Positions 31,189 to 39,751 are shown, counted from the first letter of the stretch. The stretch: 64,000 nucleotides of DNA from Leptolinea sp. UBA5203 (GCA_002412765.1 DHVR01000032.1:4637-68636); one strand, 5' to 3'. Numbers and translations are program-made. Notes: generated by a model not told the origin, from the sequence alone.

Positions 31189-31238
31189 TTGACAGGGCTT
31201 TTTTTTATCTCTAAAATAGAATGAGAATTCTGATTCTA
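31189..31238 (+). promoter_or_regulatory. promoter and operator of the TetR-controlled peptide operon
   Basis: TTGACA (31189-31194) and TAAAAT (31212-31217) are 17 bp apart. Immediately after, TAGAATGAGAATTCTGATTC (31217 onward, through 31238) is a 22-bp palindrome broken only at two symmetrical bases. It overlaps the transcription start, as expected for a TetR-type repressor site. Confidence 0.85.
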
Positions 31239-31252
31239 ATTAAGGACAATCC

Positions 31253-31903
31253 ATGACCCTGCCTTTCTTTTTCAACAAACCTCAGCAAGCCCGCAGCCAG
31301 GAGACACTGGAGCGAATTCTGGATGCTGCTGCCCAGATTTTAGAAACCAAGAATTTCGAAACACTGACCATTGCCGAAGTGGTTAAAAAAGCTGGAACCT
31401 CTGTGGGTGCATTCTATGGGCGTTTCAAGGACAAAGAAGCTCTCTTACAGGCGCTCGATGAACGGTTTTTCATCGAGTTTGAACGATCTGTTAATTATTT
31501 GCTGGAATCACCTGACTGGCGCGCTGAACCGCTGCCCATTATCGTTACCGGAATTTGTTCCTTGTTGGTTGAAACCTATAGTCAACAAAAAGGGGTCCTG
31601 CGCTCCTTGAATCTGAAAGGCAGACTGGATTTTGAACCCCAATTTATGGAGAGGGAGCAAAGAGCCTGGCGGGTTTTATTCCCCAGAGTGCAGGAAATTG
31701 TCTTAAATCATCGGGATAAAATTCATCACCCCGACCCCCGTCTGGCAATTCGGTTTGGGTTTCAACAGATGTTTTATGGTATGCGCGAGATCCTGCTCTG
31801 GGAGCCCTACCGTGAGGAGGACCTTTACGACAAGGCCGTTCTGGTCAACGAATTGACTCGCGCGTTTTTGGCATATTTAGAAATAAAGGAAGTTAATGGA
31901 TGA
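31253..31903 (+). CDS. TetR/AcrR-family transcriptional regulator
   Basis: An N-terminal TetR helix-turn-helix (ILDAAAQILETKNFETLTIA, then EVVKKAGTSVGAFYGRFKDK, ~22-65), with the hallmark V-G-A-F-Y-x-R-F-K-x-K recognition helix, then an all-helical ligand domain to residue 216. It is the first gene of a five-gene operon and its last four bases overlap the next start (ATGA). A palindrome over its own promoter is the probable binding site, so it should repress the operon until a ligand, perhaps a peptide product, appears. Confidence 0.92.
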   Translation: MTLPFFFNKPQQARSQETLERILDAAAQILETKNFETLTIAEVVKKAGTSVGAFYGRFKDKEALLQALDERFFIEFERSVNYLLESPDWRAEPLPIIVTGICSLLVETYSQQKGVLRSLNLKGRLDFEPQFMEREQRAWRVLFPRVQEIVLNHRDKIHHPDPRLAIRFGFQQMFYGMREILLWEPYREEDLYDKAVLVNELTRAFLAYLEIKEVNG

Positions 31904-32556
31904 ATACTCAACCTCGTATTTTACGCATCGGCGCCATGGGTGCCGCGGTTTCCACGTTGATGCTGCTGCTCATGGCCATGATCTCATTTCCCAAGGGACT
32001 GGCTTATCCGGGACTGGAAGTCTTAAGTGGAACCTTATTGTTTGGGCCTGATGAAATGCAGGTGTATTTAAATGGTATGCGCATTTTGTTCACCCTGGAC
32101 GGGCTGTTCCTGCTGGGCTGGATTGTCAGTTGGATAGGGCTCGCCGAGTTGATTCGTCCTCGATTCCCGCTCTTTGGCCTGTTAACTCTGGTTTTGGGGT
32201 TGACCGGTGCCCTGCTGGACATGACGGAGAACAGCATTATCTGGGGCGTCATCCAACAGAAAGCCTTCGGTTCCATGGCAACCCCGGATTGGATTATCCC
32301 CTGGAAAGCCATACAACACCTGAGTTACTGGCTGCCGTTCATCGCGGCAGTACTGGCCGCTGCCGGTTTATGGAGTAGAAAACCACTGGATCGAATCGTG
32401 GCCTTGATCGGTTCTGTAGGAATCCTGCCCGCCGTGGCCGGACTGTATTTTCCAAATCTGTCTCTGCTTGCCAATCTCTGGTTTTTGTTCTGGTTCGCCA
32501 GTGCTGCTGTATTGCTCTGGCGTCGATCATCTGAACCAATCCCAAACCCATCTTAA
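31900..32556 (+). CDS. hypothetical six-helix membrane protein
   Basis: A 218-aa protein with about six hydrophobic segments (LMLLLMAMISFP; LFTLDGLFLLGWIVSWIGLA; LFGLLTLVLGLTGALLD; WLPFIAAVLAAAGLW; IVALIGSVGILPAVAGLYF; ANLWFLFWFASAAVLLW). Short polar loops and the conserved-looking L-D-M-T-E-N-S in the middle suggest a small DUF4386-like family, but I cannot name it with confidence. It is coupled by a 4-bp overlap to the TetR gene and lies 14 bp before the transporter gene, which places it in the same operon. Confidence 0.78.
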   Translation: MNTQPRILRIGAMGAAVSTLMLLLMAMISFPKGLAYPGLEVLSGTLLFGPDEMQVYLNGMRILFTLDGLFLLGWIVSWIGLAELIRPRFPLFGLLTLVLGLTGALLDMTENSIIWGVIQQKAFGSMATPDWIIPWKAIQHLSYWLPFIAAVLAAAGLWSRKPLDRIVALIGSVGILPAVAGLYFPNLSLLANLWFLFWFASAAVLLWRRSSEPIPNPS

Positions 32557-32570
32557 TAAGGAATCCTCCC

Positions 32571-33773
32571 ATGCCTGCTGCAAAAGAACGTATTAATCGC
32601 CTGATCCTTTTCGCCACCGTTTACTTTGTTGAAGGGGCCGTCCTGACCTACTTCTCTGCCTTCAATATCTTGTATTTACGCTCCTACAATCTGTCTTTTT
32701 CATTGATAGGTATCGTCAGCGGCATTGCTCTGATCCCATTCATCTTAAAAATATTCATCGGCCTGCTCAGTGACCGGGTCAGTTTATTTCACCGCGGGCA
32801 CCGCAAACCCTACATTGTCCTCGGCCTGATTCTGCAAAGTCTGGCATTTTTACTCATGCCAACAGTCAATCCGACCACTCATTTTGGAATTTACCTGACC
32901 CTGATGATCTGTGCCGCCTTGGGAATGTCCACTTACGATACCACCACGGACGGTCTCTCTATTGATACTACTCCTGAAGCAGACCGCGGTCTGGTGCAGG
33001 GCTTGATGGTCGGTGGTCGGGCGCTCAGCGCAGTCATCACCGCAGCCTTGATGGGCATGTTTTCCGGGAATGGCCAGTGGCCGCTGGTATTCTATATGAT
33101 TGCCGCCATTGGTTTCCTGGCGCTGCTGCTCACCATTCCGGTTAAGGAAGATAAAGAGCGGAAACCCGAAACCCAGTTTTCAAAAGAAGCCTTCTCCGCC
33201 TTGAAAGATAAATCCTTCCTGCTTTTCCTGGCTCTGGGCATTATCTACCCGTTGGCCCTGTACAGTTCCCAGGGCATGATCAGCGCCTATCTGAATGAAG
33301 GCTTTGGCATTTCATTGGGGATCGTTGGTCTGTATACCTCGGTCTTTGGCATTGGCACCATCTTTGGCGGCGTCATCGGCGGCCCGTTGATGAAGAAAGT
33401 TGGCGAGCGCAACAGTGTCCTGGCAGCCATGCTGCTGACGGCTGTGGTCACTTACATCCTGGCGATCATTCCTTCAGCTGGGTTGATGTGGGGCATTGTC
33501 TTCTTCTTCGGTTTGGCGTTTGGTTATTATGAGACGATCTACTTCGCCATGGGCATGGATTTCTCCGATCCGAGTATTGCGGCATTCATGTTTGCCTTTA
33601 TCATGGCCGTAGGCAATATCGGCATTGGGCTTGGCGGACCGATCGCTGGCAGCCTGGTGGAGAGTCTGGGATTTCGTCCCATGTTTGCCATCTTCGCCAC
33701 CGTTCATTTGGCTGTCCTGCCGATTGTGATTGCCATCTTCCGTTTGAGAAAGAAAACTCCTCTGGAGGCCTAA
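32571..33773 (+). CDS. MFS transporter
   Basis: A 400-aa permease with 12 predicted helices. The loop 2-3 motif is LSDRVSLFHRGHRKPYI, containing the D-R-x-x-x-x-x-x-G-x-R-K MFS signature, and the fourth helix carries STYDTTTDGLSIDTTPEADR, as in PAT/folate-biopterin-like members. A matching half follows after the central loop. It belongs to an operon with an epimerase-like enzyme and a peptidase, so a peptide or amino-acid derivative is a sensible substrate, by inference. The next gene starts immediately after its stop codon. Confidence 0.9.
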   Translation: MPAAKERINRLILFATVYFVEGAVLTYFSAFNILYLRSYNLSFSLIGIVSGIALIPFILKIFIGLLSDRVSLFHRGHRKPYIVLGLILQSLAFLLMPTVNPTTHFGIYLTLMICAALGMSTYDTTTDGLSIDTTPEADRGLVQGLMVGGRALSAVITAALMGMFSGNGQWPLVFYMIAAIGFLALLLTIPVKEDKERKPETQFSKEAFSALKDKSFLLFLALGIIYPLALYSSQGMISAYLNEGFGISLGIVGLYTSVFGIGTIFGGVIGGPLMKKVGERNSVLAAMLLTAVVTYILAIIPSAGLMWGIVFFFGLAFGYYETIYFAMGMDFSDPSIAAFMFAFIMAVGNIGIGLGGPIAGSLVESLGFRPMFAIFATVHLAVLPIVIAIFRLRKKTPLEA

Positions 33774-34844
33774 ATGCGGATTGCATCCGTTGGTTTTGAG
33801 CCGTTGAATCTTGGTCTACAAAGTGCCTTGACGGTTGCCTACGGCAGCTATCCGGTGCTGGAATATGCTTTAGTTAAAATTTTTACCGATGATGGATTGA
33901 TGGGTCTGGGGGAAGCTTCCCCGGACCCGGAAGTGACTGGCGAGACTCAGGTTGCCGTTCTCTCTGCCTTACAACAGGCCAAGGAGATTTTGATTGGCCA
34001 GGATCCGTTTGATATCGAGGCGATCCTGAGCGAGTGTTTGCTGCGCATCCCACAATATCCGGCAGCCATCGCCGCTATCGATATGGCACTGTATGATTTG
34101 ATGGGGCAATCCCTGAAAGTTCCCGTCTATCGTCTGTTGGGCGGAAAATCCAGAACCGATATCGGTTTATACCCGGTTATCCCGCTGGATGAGCCGGCGG
34201 TCATGGCTGGGATGTGCCAGCGTTTCACCGATATGGGCGCGCAGGTTTTAAAGATCAAGCTGGGCAGTGATCCTGTCAGTGACATCTTGCGTTTGAGAGC
34301 TATCCACAATACGGTGGGCGGCGCTGTGCGCTTGCGTCTGGATATTAATCAAGGCTGGAAGGATGCCAAAACAGCATTGGAGACCATCCGACAACTGGCC
34401 GACTTTAACATCGAATGGATTGAACAGCCGGTGGCAGCGGCGGACCTGGATGGATTAACAGCCGTTACGACTGGGACTGAGATCCCCATCATGGCCGATG
34501 AAAGCTGCCATGGCCCTGAGGATGTGCTCAAAATAGCCTGTCGGCATGCGGCCAACCTGATCAACATCAAATTGATGAAATGCGGCGGTATCTCCCAGGC
34601 TGCAAAAATGCTGGCGATTGCCGAAGCCGCCGGTCTGCCCTGTATTCTCGGTTCCATGGGCGAGAGTTCCATTGGCAGCGCTGCCGGTCTGCATTTCGTC
34701 ACATCCAGGGCCGGCATCCTCGCCTGTGAACTGATCGGCCCGCTGTTTATCACCAATGATCCGGCGCAGGGTTTTCTGGTGGATCCGTTAACCTTTCAAG
34801 CCACACCTTCCGAAGAACCAGGATTGGGAGTGCATTTGATATGA
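33774..34844 (+). CDS. enolase-superfamily enzyme, MLE subgroup (dipeptide epimerase-like)
   Basis: A 356-aa enzyme with a capping domain (1-120) and an (beta/alpha)7-beta barrel. Catalytic and metal residues are visible: K-x-K in VLKIKLG, Asp in LRLDINQGW, Glu in IEWIEQPV, Asp in MADESCHG and the second Lys in INIKLMKCGG. The MLE arrangement (KxK plus K) fits L-Ala-D/L-Glu epimerases and related dipeptide epimerases, as well as N-succinylamino acid racemases. Context with an MFS transporter and an M20 peptidase favours dipeptide metabolism, for example cell-wall peptides. Confidence 0.88.
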   Translation: MRIASVGFEPLNLGLQSALTVAYGSYPVLEYALVKIFTDDGLMGLGEASPDPEVTGETQVAVLSALQQAKEILIGQDPFDIEAILSECLLRIPQYPAAIAAIDMALYDLMGQSLKVPVYRLLGGKSRTDIGLYPVIPLDEPAVMAGMCQRFTDMGAQVLKIKLGSDPVSDILRLRAIHNTVGGAVRLRLDINQGWKDAKTALETIRQLADFNIEWIEQPVAAADLDGLTAVTTGTEIPIMADESCHGPEDVLKIACRHAANLINIKLMKCGGISQAAKMLAIAEAAGLPCILGSMGESSIGSAAGLHFVTSRAGILACELIGPLFITNDPAQGFLVDPLTFQATPSEEPGLGVHLI

Positions 34845-36163
34845 TCGATTGGGACAATATTGCAGAGGAAGCCGCGCAGCTCTTGAGTGCGTATCTGAAA
34901 ATTAAATCCATCAACCCGCCTGGCAACGAACAGGAAACTGCTGAGTATCTCGGCCAGTGCCTGGCTGAACGCGGCATGAATTCCACGATTTATCCCTCCG
35001 GTGAGCAAAGAGCCAATTTACTGACCCGTTTGCCCGGAGACGGCAGTAAGAGACCCATCCTGCTGTATAACCACATGGATGTTGTCGAAGCCGACGCGCA
35101 TCGCTGGAGGGACGATCCCTACAGCGGGGCCATTCGGGATGGCTACGTCTGGGGGCGCGGGGCACTGGATATGAAAGGCATGGGCATCATGCAGCTCCTT
35201 GCCATGGATTTACTGCGCCAACACCATCCGCAGCGCACGCGCGACATTATCTTCCTGGCTGCCGCGGATGAAGAAAAAGGCGGACAGTTTGGTGCGCAAT
35301 GGATGATTGACCATCATGCTGCGGAAATTGAAGCCGAGTATATGTGGGACGAAGGCGGGTTTGGCCTGCGGGATTTCTTTGATCCGCGGCCGGTGTTCAC
35401 TGTTTCCGTGGCAGAGAAAAAGGAGGTCTGGTTGAAAGTCATTGCCCACGGCGAGCCGGGTCACAGCGGCATGCCGCATGAGAACAACGCAGCGGATATA
35501 CTCCTGCGGGCCCTTACCAAAATCATGGCGTTGAACGCGAAGTTTGAGCTGCATCCCGTGGCTGCCAGGATGTTTTCTGCCATTGGGTCCTTGAAAACCT
35601 TTCCTCAGTCCTTTTTATTAAAGCATCTCAATAATCCATTGATTTTCAGATTGCTGCTCCCCACGCTCAAAAAAGACAAAACCATCTCGGCTATGCTGCG
35701 GGATACGCTCAGTATTACCGTTCTGCGCGCCGGCGATAAAGAGAATATCATTCCGGAACGTGCTGAAGCCACGCTGGATATTCGCCTGCTGCCGGATCGT
35801 GATCCGCAAGTCTTTGTGGATCAATTGATCAAACTCATTGGGGATCCCCGCATTGAGATTGAATTCCTGCAATTACCGCAGAAAAGAGTGGTAACCGAGC
35901 TCAACACCGAGTTTTTCCAGACCCTGTGTGAAGTGCTGCATGAACAGGTGCCAGAAAGTATCCCCGCCCCACTGCTGAGTCCCGGCACTACGGATTCCTC
36001 ATTCTTCCGCCAGTTGGGCGTCCAGGCTTACGGTCTGGTTCCAGCCATTCTCACCCCGGATGAACTTGCACGTTTTCATGGTGTAGACGAGCGCATCTCC
36101 ATTGAAAATTTACGTCTGGGAACACGCATAATTTATGAGGTCTTGGTCAGGATGTGTGCGTAA
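34841..36163 (+). CDS. M20-family zinc metallopeptidase
   Basis: A 440-aa cytosolic peptidase. The metal site is built from YNHMDVV (His and catalytic Asp), RGALDMKG (bridging Asp) and AADEEKGG (catalytic Glu and ligand); a further Asp/Glu lies in MWDEGG, and the last His is in RFHGVDE. The dimerisation domain occupies about 200-310 (AHGEPGHSGMPHE). It belongs to the ArgE/DapE/carboxypeptidase PM20D1-like group that cleaves dipeptides or N-acyl amino acids. It overlaps the epimerase gene by four bases and closes the operon with a terminator. Confidence 0.92.
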   Translation: MIDWDNIAEEAAQLLSAYLKIKSINPPGNEQETAEYLGQCLAERGMNSTIYPSGEQRANLLTRLPGDGSKRPILLYNHMDVVEADAHRWRDDPYSGAIRDGYVWGRGALDMKGMGIMQLLAMDLLRQHHPQRTRDIIFLAAADEEKGGQFGAQWMIDHHAAEIEAEYMWDEGGFGLRDFFDPRPVFTVSVAEKKEVWLKVIAHGEPGHSGMPHENNAADILLRALTKIMALNAKFELHPVAARMFSAIGSLKTFPQSFLLKHLNNPLIFRLLLPTLKKDKTISAMLRDTLSITVLRAGDKENIIPERAEATLDIRLLPDRDPQVFVDQLIKLIGDPRIEIEFLQLPQKRVVTELNTEFFQTLCEVLHEQVPESIPAPLLSPGTTDSSFFRQLGVQAYGLVPAILTPDELARFHGVDERISIENLRLGTRIIYEVLVRMCA

Positions 36164-36198
36164 GGGACGATGGGTGGACTGGAAAATGACTTGAGTTG

Positions 36199-36235
36199 AA
36201 AAACACCACACAATTTAAAACCGTGTGGTGTTTTT
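36199..36235 (+). terminator. terminator of the TetR peptide operon
   Basis: A 13-bp stem AAAAACACCACAC / GTGTGGTGTTTTT with T-rich tail, 35 bases after the peptidase stop. Confidence 0.92.
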
Positions 36236-36388
36236 ATTTTTTCTAAGGGGAACAATAAAATTTGGTAAAAGAGGTTTGAGTCATATGCTTAAGTACTAAT
36301 TTGATTTTGTATACCCACATCAGAATTGAAATAGCCGTTACACACCCTCTAATATAATTTTGCTACTAGAATAGTAGGGGAAACAGAT

Positions 36389-36970
36389 GTGAAAAGTCAA
36401 AAACCTTTATTCCATCGACGATCCATCCGCCTGAAGAATTATGATTATACTCAGGCAGGAGCCTATTATATTACATTGTGTTCACATCATTTTCAACACC
36501 TTTTCGGTACCATTAACCAAGGTGAGATGCAACTGAGTAGCCTTGGCCAGATCGTACAAAATGAATGGCTAAAAACGGCCATCATGCGCCCAACGATTAG
36601 ACTGGGCGCATTTATAATTATGCCCAACCATTTACATGGAATTCTCGAAATCATTGAAAATGATAATAAAGGGACGGCATTTGAAAAAGAGACTAAAGAG
36701 TTTATCAGTCTTCCAGATAGGGGTAGACTCAGGACAGAACAATATGGTGAATCGATCTCGGGTTCCATCCCTACGATCATTCGTTCATTGAAGGCAACAG
36801 TTACCAAACAAATCAATATCCTGCGGGGCACACCTGGTGTACTTGTATGGCAACGGAACTATTGGGAATGGGTTATTCGCAATGAGGCAGAATATCAAAA
36901 GTTCTCAGCCTACATCCAAAATAATCCAGCTAAATGGGAATTGGATCGTTTTAGATTTGAAAATCCATAA
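36389..36970 (+). CDS. REP-associated tyrosine transposase (RAYT, Y1 HUH family)
   Basis: A 193-aa Y1-type single-strand transposase. The N-terminal F-H-R-R-S-I-R-L-K-N-Y-D-Y-T-Q-A-G-A-Y-Y element is the RAYT signature. The HUH motif is MPNHLHGI and the catalytic tyrosine lies in the YQKFSAYIQNNP helix. RAYTs cut at a GTAG-like tetranucleotide next to REP hairpins and are thought to spread them. The start is GTG at 36389 with AGGGG upstream. Three REP-like palindromes follow within 500 bp and no terminal IS ends are visible. Its AT-richer composition suggests arrival by transfer. Confidence 0.93.
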   Translation: MKSQKPLFHRRSIRLKNYDYTQAGAYYITLCSHHFQHLFGTINQGEMQLSSLGQIVQNEWLKTAIMRPTIRLGAFIIMPNHLHGILEIIENDNKGTAFEKETKEFISLPDRGRLRTEQYGESISGSIPTIIRSLKATVTKQINILRGTPGVLVWQRNYWEWVIRNEAEYQKFSAYIQNNPAKWELDRFRFENP

Positions 36971-37131
36971 TTCTCCAGCTAGTCGGTAATAAATATTTGA
37001 ATAATGTGGGGCAATAAGATCATTACTGCATTCGGCTTCAAAAATAATCCATTATACAATTGAGTCAATGTTGTTTTGGAATTTTGTTAATCCCTCTGTA
37101 TTTAACGATCTGAACTGGTTGGATAGCATAA

Positions 37132-37161
37132 GGTAGGGGTTCGGTGCACCGAACCCCTACC
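37132..37161. repeat. REP-like palindrome 1 (perfect, 30 bp)
   Basis: GGTAGGGGTTCGGTG and its exact reverse complement, followed by ATGG. It contains GTAG at the 5' end of the hairpin. Confidence 0.93.
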
Positions 37162-37281
37162 ATGGAAACAATATCAATTTTGTATTCAATTCCAGCAAAA
37201 AACATAGTGGTCTTGAGTCTGTGTAAATTAGAAACTTAATCACTCTATGTTATTCAACGTTGATTGATTTGGAAAACGTGA

Positions 37282-37310
37282 GGTAGGGGTTCAGTGCACT
37301 GAACCCTACT
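37282..37310. repeat. REP-like palindrome 2 (imperfect)
   Basis: GGTAGGGGTTCAGTGCACTG then AACCCTACT. Two compensating changes in the stem (C-A-G-T-G-C-A-C-T-G) keep pairing, and one C is missing from the right arm. Confidence 0.88.
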
Positions 37311-37427
37311 TCGGTCAATAAACCAAAAATTCTACATAGTTTTAAAAATAATACTACGTCTGGATTGGATAGTTTAGATATACACCTCTAAGATATTCGA
37401 CAATGAGCTGTTTGGAATGTATAAGTC

Positions 37428-37453
37428 AGGGTTCGGTGCACCGAACCCCTACC
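37428..37453. repeat. REP-like palindrome 3 (left arm shortened)
   Basis: AGGGTTCGGTGCACCGAACC then CCTACC, followed by ATGG as in copy 1. The GTAG of the left end is lost (GTCAGG). Confidence 0.88.
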
Positions 37454-37603
37454 ATGGCTTAGACGACTTTTTAAATATTTATCCAGATCATTTTTGTGAG
37501 ACAAAAATGCAAGAATTTGTTCCTGTAGGAATTGTCTCATGCTATACTTGCACAAAATTATTGTATCCAAATCACTCCCTAAGAACATACAAGGAATTAT
37601 CCA

Positions 37604-38329
37604 TTGAATAAAGCTTCTATAAAACCCTGGTTCATGGTGGTTGCACGTTTGTTTCTATTCGCTGGCATTCAAGGCATCTTGGCTCTGGTTTTCTTTCTCA
37701 ATAAAACCGCCAATGCCTGGGAAACCTCCGCCAATTGGTGGCCGCTGGTTGTTGCCATGACCAATCTGATTTGTCTGGCTTTCCTCATCCGCTTCTTTAA
37801 GGTGGAGGGAAAACGCTACTGGGACTTGTTCCGCATTGAGCGCCCGACCCTTAAGCAGGATTTATTGACCATGCTGGGTCTACTGGTTCTGATAGCCCCC
37901 ATTGGTTTTTTGCCGAATATTCTATTGGGAAACTGGTTATTTGGGGATTCTATGACCACTTTGAACATGATTGTCCGTCCGCTGCCTTACTGGGCGGCCA
38001 TTGCCGGTATTCTGCTGTTTCCCATCACGCAGGGGCTGGTGGAGGTCGCAACCTATTTTAGTTTTGTCATGCCGCAGTTTGAAAAACAGGGCATGCGTCC
38101 CTGGCTGGCGCTCGGCCTGCCCGTGCTCTTCTTGAGCTTGCAGCATATTGCAGTGCCGCTGCTTTTCGATGGCCGTTACATCCTCTGGCGGGCGTTGATG
38201 TTCCTGCCATTTGCTTTGTTGCTGGGCTTTGTGATGCGCTGGCGTCCTCGGTTGCTGCCTTATCTGGCGATTCTGCACGTTCTCATGGACCTATCCCTGC
38301 CGATCATGTTTCTCGGTGTGGCTTATTAA
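37604..38329 (+). CDS. multi-pass membrane protein, CPBP-like without clear catalytic motif
   Basis: A 241-aa protein with about seven hydrophobic segments. The C-terminal half has the shape of the CPBP (Rce1-like) intramembrane protease family: VEVATYFSFVMPQ, FLSLQHIAVP and LAILHVLMDL occupy the places of motifs EExxxR, FxxxH and HxxxD/N. The double-Glu motif is reduced to one Glu and no Arg follows, so activity is doubtful. Translation probably starts at TTG 37604 (AAGGAATT upstream). It precedes the SDR gene by 29 bp. Confidence 0.7.
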   Translation: MNKASIKPWFMVVARLFLFAGIQGILALVFFLNKTANAWETSANWWPLVVAMTNLICLAFLIRFFKVEGKRYWDLFRIERPTLKQDLLTMLGLLVLIAPIGFLPNILLGNWLFGDSMTTLNMIVRPLPYWAAIAGILLFPITQGLVEVATYFSFVMPQFEKQGMRPWLALGLPVLFLSLQHIAVPLLFDGRYILWRALMFLPFALLLGFVMRWRPRLLPYLAILHVLMDLSLPIMFLGVAY

Positions 38330-38358
38330 TCACCTTTTCCGCCTGACATGGAGTTCCT

Positions 38359-39573
38359 ATGATCAACCTTTCCACTCTGCTTGATTATCTGGCCCTAAGC
38401 CCCACTTGCTTCACTGAAGATGTCGTTGTGATTACCGGCGCTGGCCGCGGGATTGGTCTGCAAACGGCCAGAGCTTTTGCGTTGTTAGGCGCCCGGGTAA
38501 TTTTGGCCGAACTTTCAGCAAGCGGAAAAGAAGCCGAAAAGTTGATTTTAGCAGAAGGCGGAAAAGCGGTTTTCATTCAAACGGATGTGTCCAATCCGCA
38601 AGATGTGCAGCGTTTGGTGGAACAAACTCACCAGCATTTTGGACCGGCCACCATCCTGATCAATAATGCCATTGTGATTCAGGAATCCAGTGTGCTGGAG
38701 ATGCCCCTGAACGTTTGGGATCAGACTATTGCAGTTAATTTGCGGGGAACATTTTTAACCTGCCAGGCATTCCTGCCGGATATGCTTGCCCAACAGCGGG
38801 GCACCATCCTCAACATGGTTTCGACAGATGCCATGCCAGGGTTGTCGGCTTATATTGCTTCCAAACAAGGCATCACGGGTTTCAGTCAATCGCTGGATCT
38901 GGAAGTAAACCCTGCCGGTGTACGAGTGGTTCCTTTTGCTCCCGGGATGGTGGACACGCCAGGGATTCGCAGCGTGGCACAGGGCCTGGCCCCGCGCCTT
39001 GGGCTGCTGGCTGAGCAGTTTCTCAATCTATCATTGCATGCCGGTTATGACGGCCTTATGCCGGCGGAACACGCGGCTGCGGCTGCCGTATACCTGGTAG
39101 CTCACCTTGCAGACGAGTTTCATGGTCAGGTGGTTAATGGCTATGAGGTTTTGGAACGGGCAGGGCTGTTAAAAACCCCGCAGGAGCAGCCAGTGACAAC
39201 GGATCTGCCCCTAAATAAATCTACCCTCAATATGCAGGACTTGCTGCAAGAACTCAGCGCTATTCTGCAGGAAACCGATAATGAATTCAATCAATTACCG
39301 ATTTTTGTGCGTCCCATGGCACGGCAAGGGTTTAATACAAAAAGCGGCAAAAGCCTGCTGGAGTGGCAGCGCCTTGTTGGAGCTTTGATGGGTTCGGAGA
39401 ATTCAGCCCCAGCAAATTTGGCAGCCCAATTGCAGGCGTTAATCACTTATTACCAGGAGGTTCCACAGGAAACAGCTCGCTTTACCCGCGATGCTCAAGT
39501 CTTGCAGCAGGTGACAGATACTTGCCAACAGAGGATCACGGTGATTAAACAACTGGCTAATTTATTCTCCTGA
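38359..39573 (+). CDS. short-chain dehydrogenase/reductase with long C-terminal extension
   Basis: Residues ~20-270 form a classical SDR: cofactor motif TGAGRGIG, NNA-like INNAIVIQ, catalytic Ser in NMVSTDAM, and Tyr-Lys in SAYIASKQG. The remaining ~130 residues are a helical extension (LNMQDLLQELSAILQETDNE, then NLAAQLQALITYYQ, ending in KQLANLFS) that ordinary 250-aa SDRs do not have and that I do not recognise. The protein is 404 aa. Substrate unknown. The upstream membrane protein gene is on the same strand 29 bp away. Confidence 0.88.
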   Translation: MINLSTLLDYLALSPTCFTEDVVVITGAGRGIGLQTARAFALLGARVILAELSASGKEAEKLILAEGGKAVFIQTDVSNPQDVQRLVEQTHQHFGPATILINNAIVIQESSVLEMPLNVWDQTIAVNLRGTFLTCQAFLPDMLAQQRGTILNMVSTDAMPGLSAYIASKQGITGFSQSLDLEVNPAGVRVVPFAPGMVDTPGIRSVAQGLAPRLGLLAEQFLNLSLHAGYDGLMPAEHAAAAAVYLVAHLADEFHGQVVNGYEVLERAGLLKTPQEQPVTTDLPLNKSTLNMQDLLQELSAILQETDNEFNQLPIFVRPMARQGFNTKSGKSLLEWQRLVGALMGSENSAPANLAAQLQALITYYQEVPQETARFTRDAQVLQQVTDTCQQRITVIKQLANLFS

Positions 39574-39633
39574 TAGGAAATGCCGCGGCTAATTGCAGCC
39601 ATAAAAATGATCGACACGTTCATCTCACGATTG

Positions 39634-39642
39634 TGATATAAT
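39634..39642 (+). promoter_or_regulatory. extended -10 promoter of the RRM protein gene
   Basis: TGATATAAT gives TG-N plus a consensus TATAAT (39637-39642), no clear -35. The layout matches the DEAD-box helicase promoter. The predicted leader is ~100 nt. Confidence 0.65.
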
Positions 39643-39678
39643 AAATGTATCTTATAATCAGATTTGCGTTCACCGAAT

Positions 39679-39711
39679 GCCGCCGACCTAATATATAGGG
39701 GTGGCGTTTTT
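39679..39711 (+). terminator. terminator-like hairpin in the leader of the RRM protein gene
   Basis: GCCGCC (39679-39684) pairs with GGTGGC (39700-39705), with CCTA/TAGG inside, followed by GTTTTTG. It stands ~30 nt after the predicted start and 40 before the gene, so it may be an attenuator. Confidence 0.6.
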
Positions 39712-39751
39712 GTTTAACCCGAGTCTGCACTAGTAAAAGTCGAGGATTATC

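Larger units (their letters stand above)
36971..37603. other. non-coding region downstream of the RAYT with three REP-like palindromes
   Basis: Palindromes begin at 37132, 37282 and 37428, spaced about 150 bp apart. The sequence between them is AT-rich and unrelated. Short frames here show no coding features. Confidence 0.8.

Noticed and set aside
31900..36163. A drug-efflux operon, because of the TetR plus MFS pair
   Set aside because: The same operon carries an epimerase-like enzyme and an M20 peptidase, and the carrier resembles PAT/folate-type rather than drug-efflux MFS proteins.
37132..37453. A CRISPR array, suggested by regularly spaced palindromes
   Set aside because: Spacing is ~150 bp and the units differ. 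There are only three copies, no cas genes, and the neighbour is a RAYT.
37417..37611. A 64-codon frame across the third palindrome
   Set aside because: It reads through the repeat and overlaps the TTG start of the next gene; no ribosome site or family pattern.
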